Positions 62,831-64,000 of a DNA stretch of 64,000 nucleotides are shown here, piece by piece. This DNA is from Paragordius varius (lineage: Eukaryota; Nematomorpha), in contig OZ176056.1 in the NCBI GenBank assembly GCA_964247055.1, positions 2,604,001-2,668,000 on the forward strand, given 5' to 3'. The notes under the pieces were generated by a model. That model had not been told where the DNA came from. It saw only the letters and a program-made list of their open reading frames with translations, and did no database searches. Positions within the stretch are counted from its first letter, which is position 1, and each line of letters starts with the position of its first letter. The position numbers and the translations under genes were made by a program.

Positions 62831-63669
62831 ACACTGTATTAATCATTCATCAAAATGTTTAATAGCCCCTCCTGCCAATTCGCACAGTGTTGTGGAGGCT
62901 ACAAATATTGGCATTCTGAATATGGTACATATACCATGGCACTTCAAGAGTATTCATAAAATTTTAAGTTGGTTAACAGTATCCTTCAACACTTCTAGTT
63001 GGCCTTAGACTTGTTTTGTATTATCAATAAAATCGTGTATTATTCATTTCTTTTATCAATTTTAACCTATTTTCTTTATTTAAAAGGAACTATAAATCAA
63101 CATCAACTTTAATTCGGAAAAGTATATTTTATTGATAAAAATTATTATAAATTAGAAGATATTAATACGTTATAAAAATTAAATATAAGTTTTTTGGGTT
63201 ATTATTTATTCAAAACCTTCATAAGTTAATAATTATTTTAAATGGCAGATTAGTTTGAAAATAAGTGGTTTTATAATAAACTAATTTGTTAATGACTATT
63301 TACATTAAAATAAAAAAAGCAAAAATTTGGTTTAATTAAAGCATTCAAATTTTAAGGACCAACTTGAAGTGTTTAAAGACCAACTTAAAACCCTCAAGGG
63401 CCAACTTGAAGTGTAGGACACTCTTGAAGTACAAATGATATTTTATAGATATTTTAGTAAGAATCATTTCGCTTCTTCCAAAAAAATCTATTTGGCAGCA
63501 GTTACCATAGAAGTTATAATTATTCCATTGACTTGAAGTTTAAATTTTAAAATACTATAACCCTTATACGTTTTTCTATCAAAATTTTTACTATGATAAT
63601 AATAAATAAATTTGAAATTTTTTGAAATAAAAAACTACACACATAATGCGGTTACTAATTATAGCGTAA

Positions 63670-64000
63670 ATCTCGTGCTGCTACGCAGCCCGATGAAGTC
63701 CTTCGGACTTCTGTGTGGGGTATTTGAAATAAGGGACAATAAAATGATCCACATATGTGGATTATTTCGAAACAATATTTAATGGATATCATTTTATTGG
63801 AATTTTAAAACGGTGCATTCATGCTAATATATTGTTTACTTGGGGAAAATAGATTCAAAAAGTTATTTTTTTGGACTTTGTTTTTTTGAAAAAAATGGCA
63901 TTTTACGGGAGGAGCGGGTAAAAAGAGGGCCTATATTAAAAAAGCGGAGACTATGTTCGGAGCAATCGAAAATAACTAAACAAAAATCATATTTTAAATT
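63670..64000 (+). repeat. repeat R, copy 3 (runs off the window)
   Basis: AGCGTAAATCTCGTGCTGCT followed by the GAAGTCC/GGACTTC hairpin and a G-rich tract, then the first module. After about 63845 it jumps to sequence that in copy 2 lies near 20930-21060, so the tandem modules are deleted here. Confidence 0.8.

Larger units (their letters stand above)
60608..63669. other. intergenic with repeats
   Basis: Contains a MITE-A copy (61331-61608) and a family D copy (62510-62830). Near 63340-63440 are tandem CAACTTGAAGTGT-type repeats that may be a MITE-B relative. A short plus-strand frame at 62757-63008 begins inside family D and has no splice or homology support. Confidence 0.55.

Noticed and set aside
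62757-63008. 83-codon plus-strand ORF
   Set aside because: It starts inside dispersed repeat family D, has no splice context and no recognised domain.

Overview
This window is nuclear DNA of an A+T-rich (roughly three quarters A+T by eye) animal. Long ORFs use TAA, TAG and TGA only as stops. Two conserved genes can be followed exon by exon (METTL17 and ELP1). Both have 24-29 nt introns packed at the 5' end and longer introns towards the 3' end. There are also secreted-protein genes built from strings of tiny, frame-neutral exons. Both features are known from parasitic flatworms (small 5' introns and 'micro-exon genes' were described in Schistosoma). I therefore infer a flatworm-like, probably parasitic, metazoan. 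The species cannot be named from this window.

Layout. 1-13.3 kb is mostly repeats: hAT-like and TA-flanked MITEs, a 1.5 kb modular repeat (called R here), and a full-length but decayed RTE-type LINE (9889-13245) inside an 18-bp target duplication. 13.5-26.6 kb (minus strand) holds the most striking object, a gene I reconstruct as 23 exons: a signal-peptide exon, 21 internal exons of 9-99 nt that are all multiples of three and all phase 1-1, and a last exon. It predicts a secreted protein of about 394 aa that is S/T/N/Q-rich, then Gly/Ala/Thr-rich, then Asp/Glu-rich. A second copy of repeat R and a 1.07 kb palindromic element lie in its introns. 26.6-33.7 kb has no convincing gene. 33.7-38.4 kb (plus) carries a second, smaller micro-exon gene with a Cys-rich exon. 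38.5-40.6 kb holds two opposed mariner relics and a hAT MITE.

40.8-60.6 kb is gene-dense. On the minus strand lie a single-pass membrane protein (40772-41952), an unknown zinc-ribbon protein (42269-43367) and METTL17 (43470-49988), a mitochondrial ribosome assembly factor. ELP1, the scaffold of the Elongator tRNA-modification complex, runs on the plus strand (50039-59059). Only 50 bp separate the METTL17 and ELP1 start codons. ELP1 ends 56 bp from the stop codon of a convergent secreted Lys-rich protein gene (59116-60607), whose last intron is almost exactly a transposon (MITE-A). The last 3.4 kb is intergenic repeats plus the edge of a third R copy.

No rRNA, tRNA or CRISPR was recognised. 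All gene models come from manual splicing by reading frame, splice signals and remembered homology. Exon edges without homology support should be treated as predictions.
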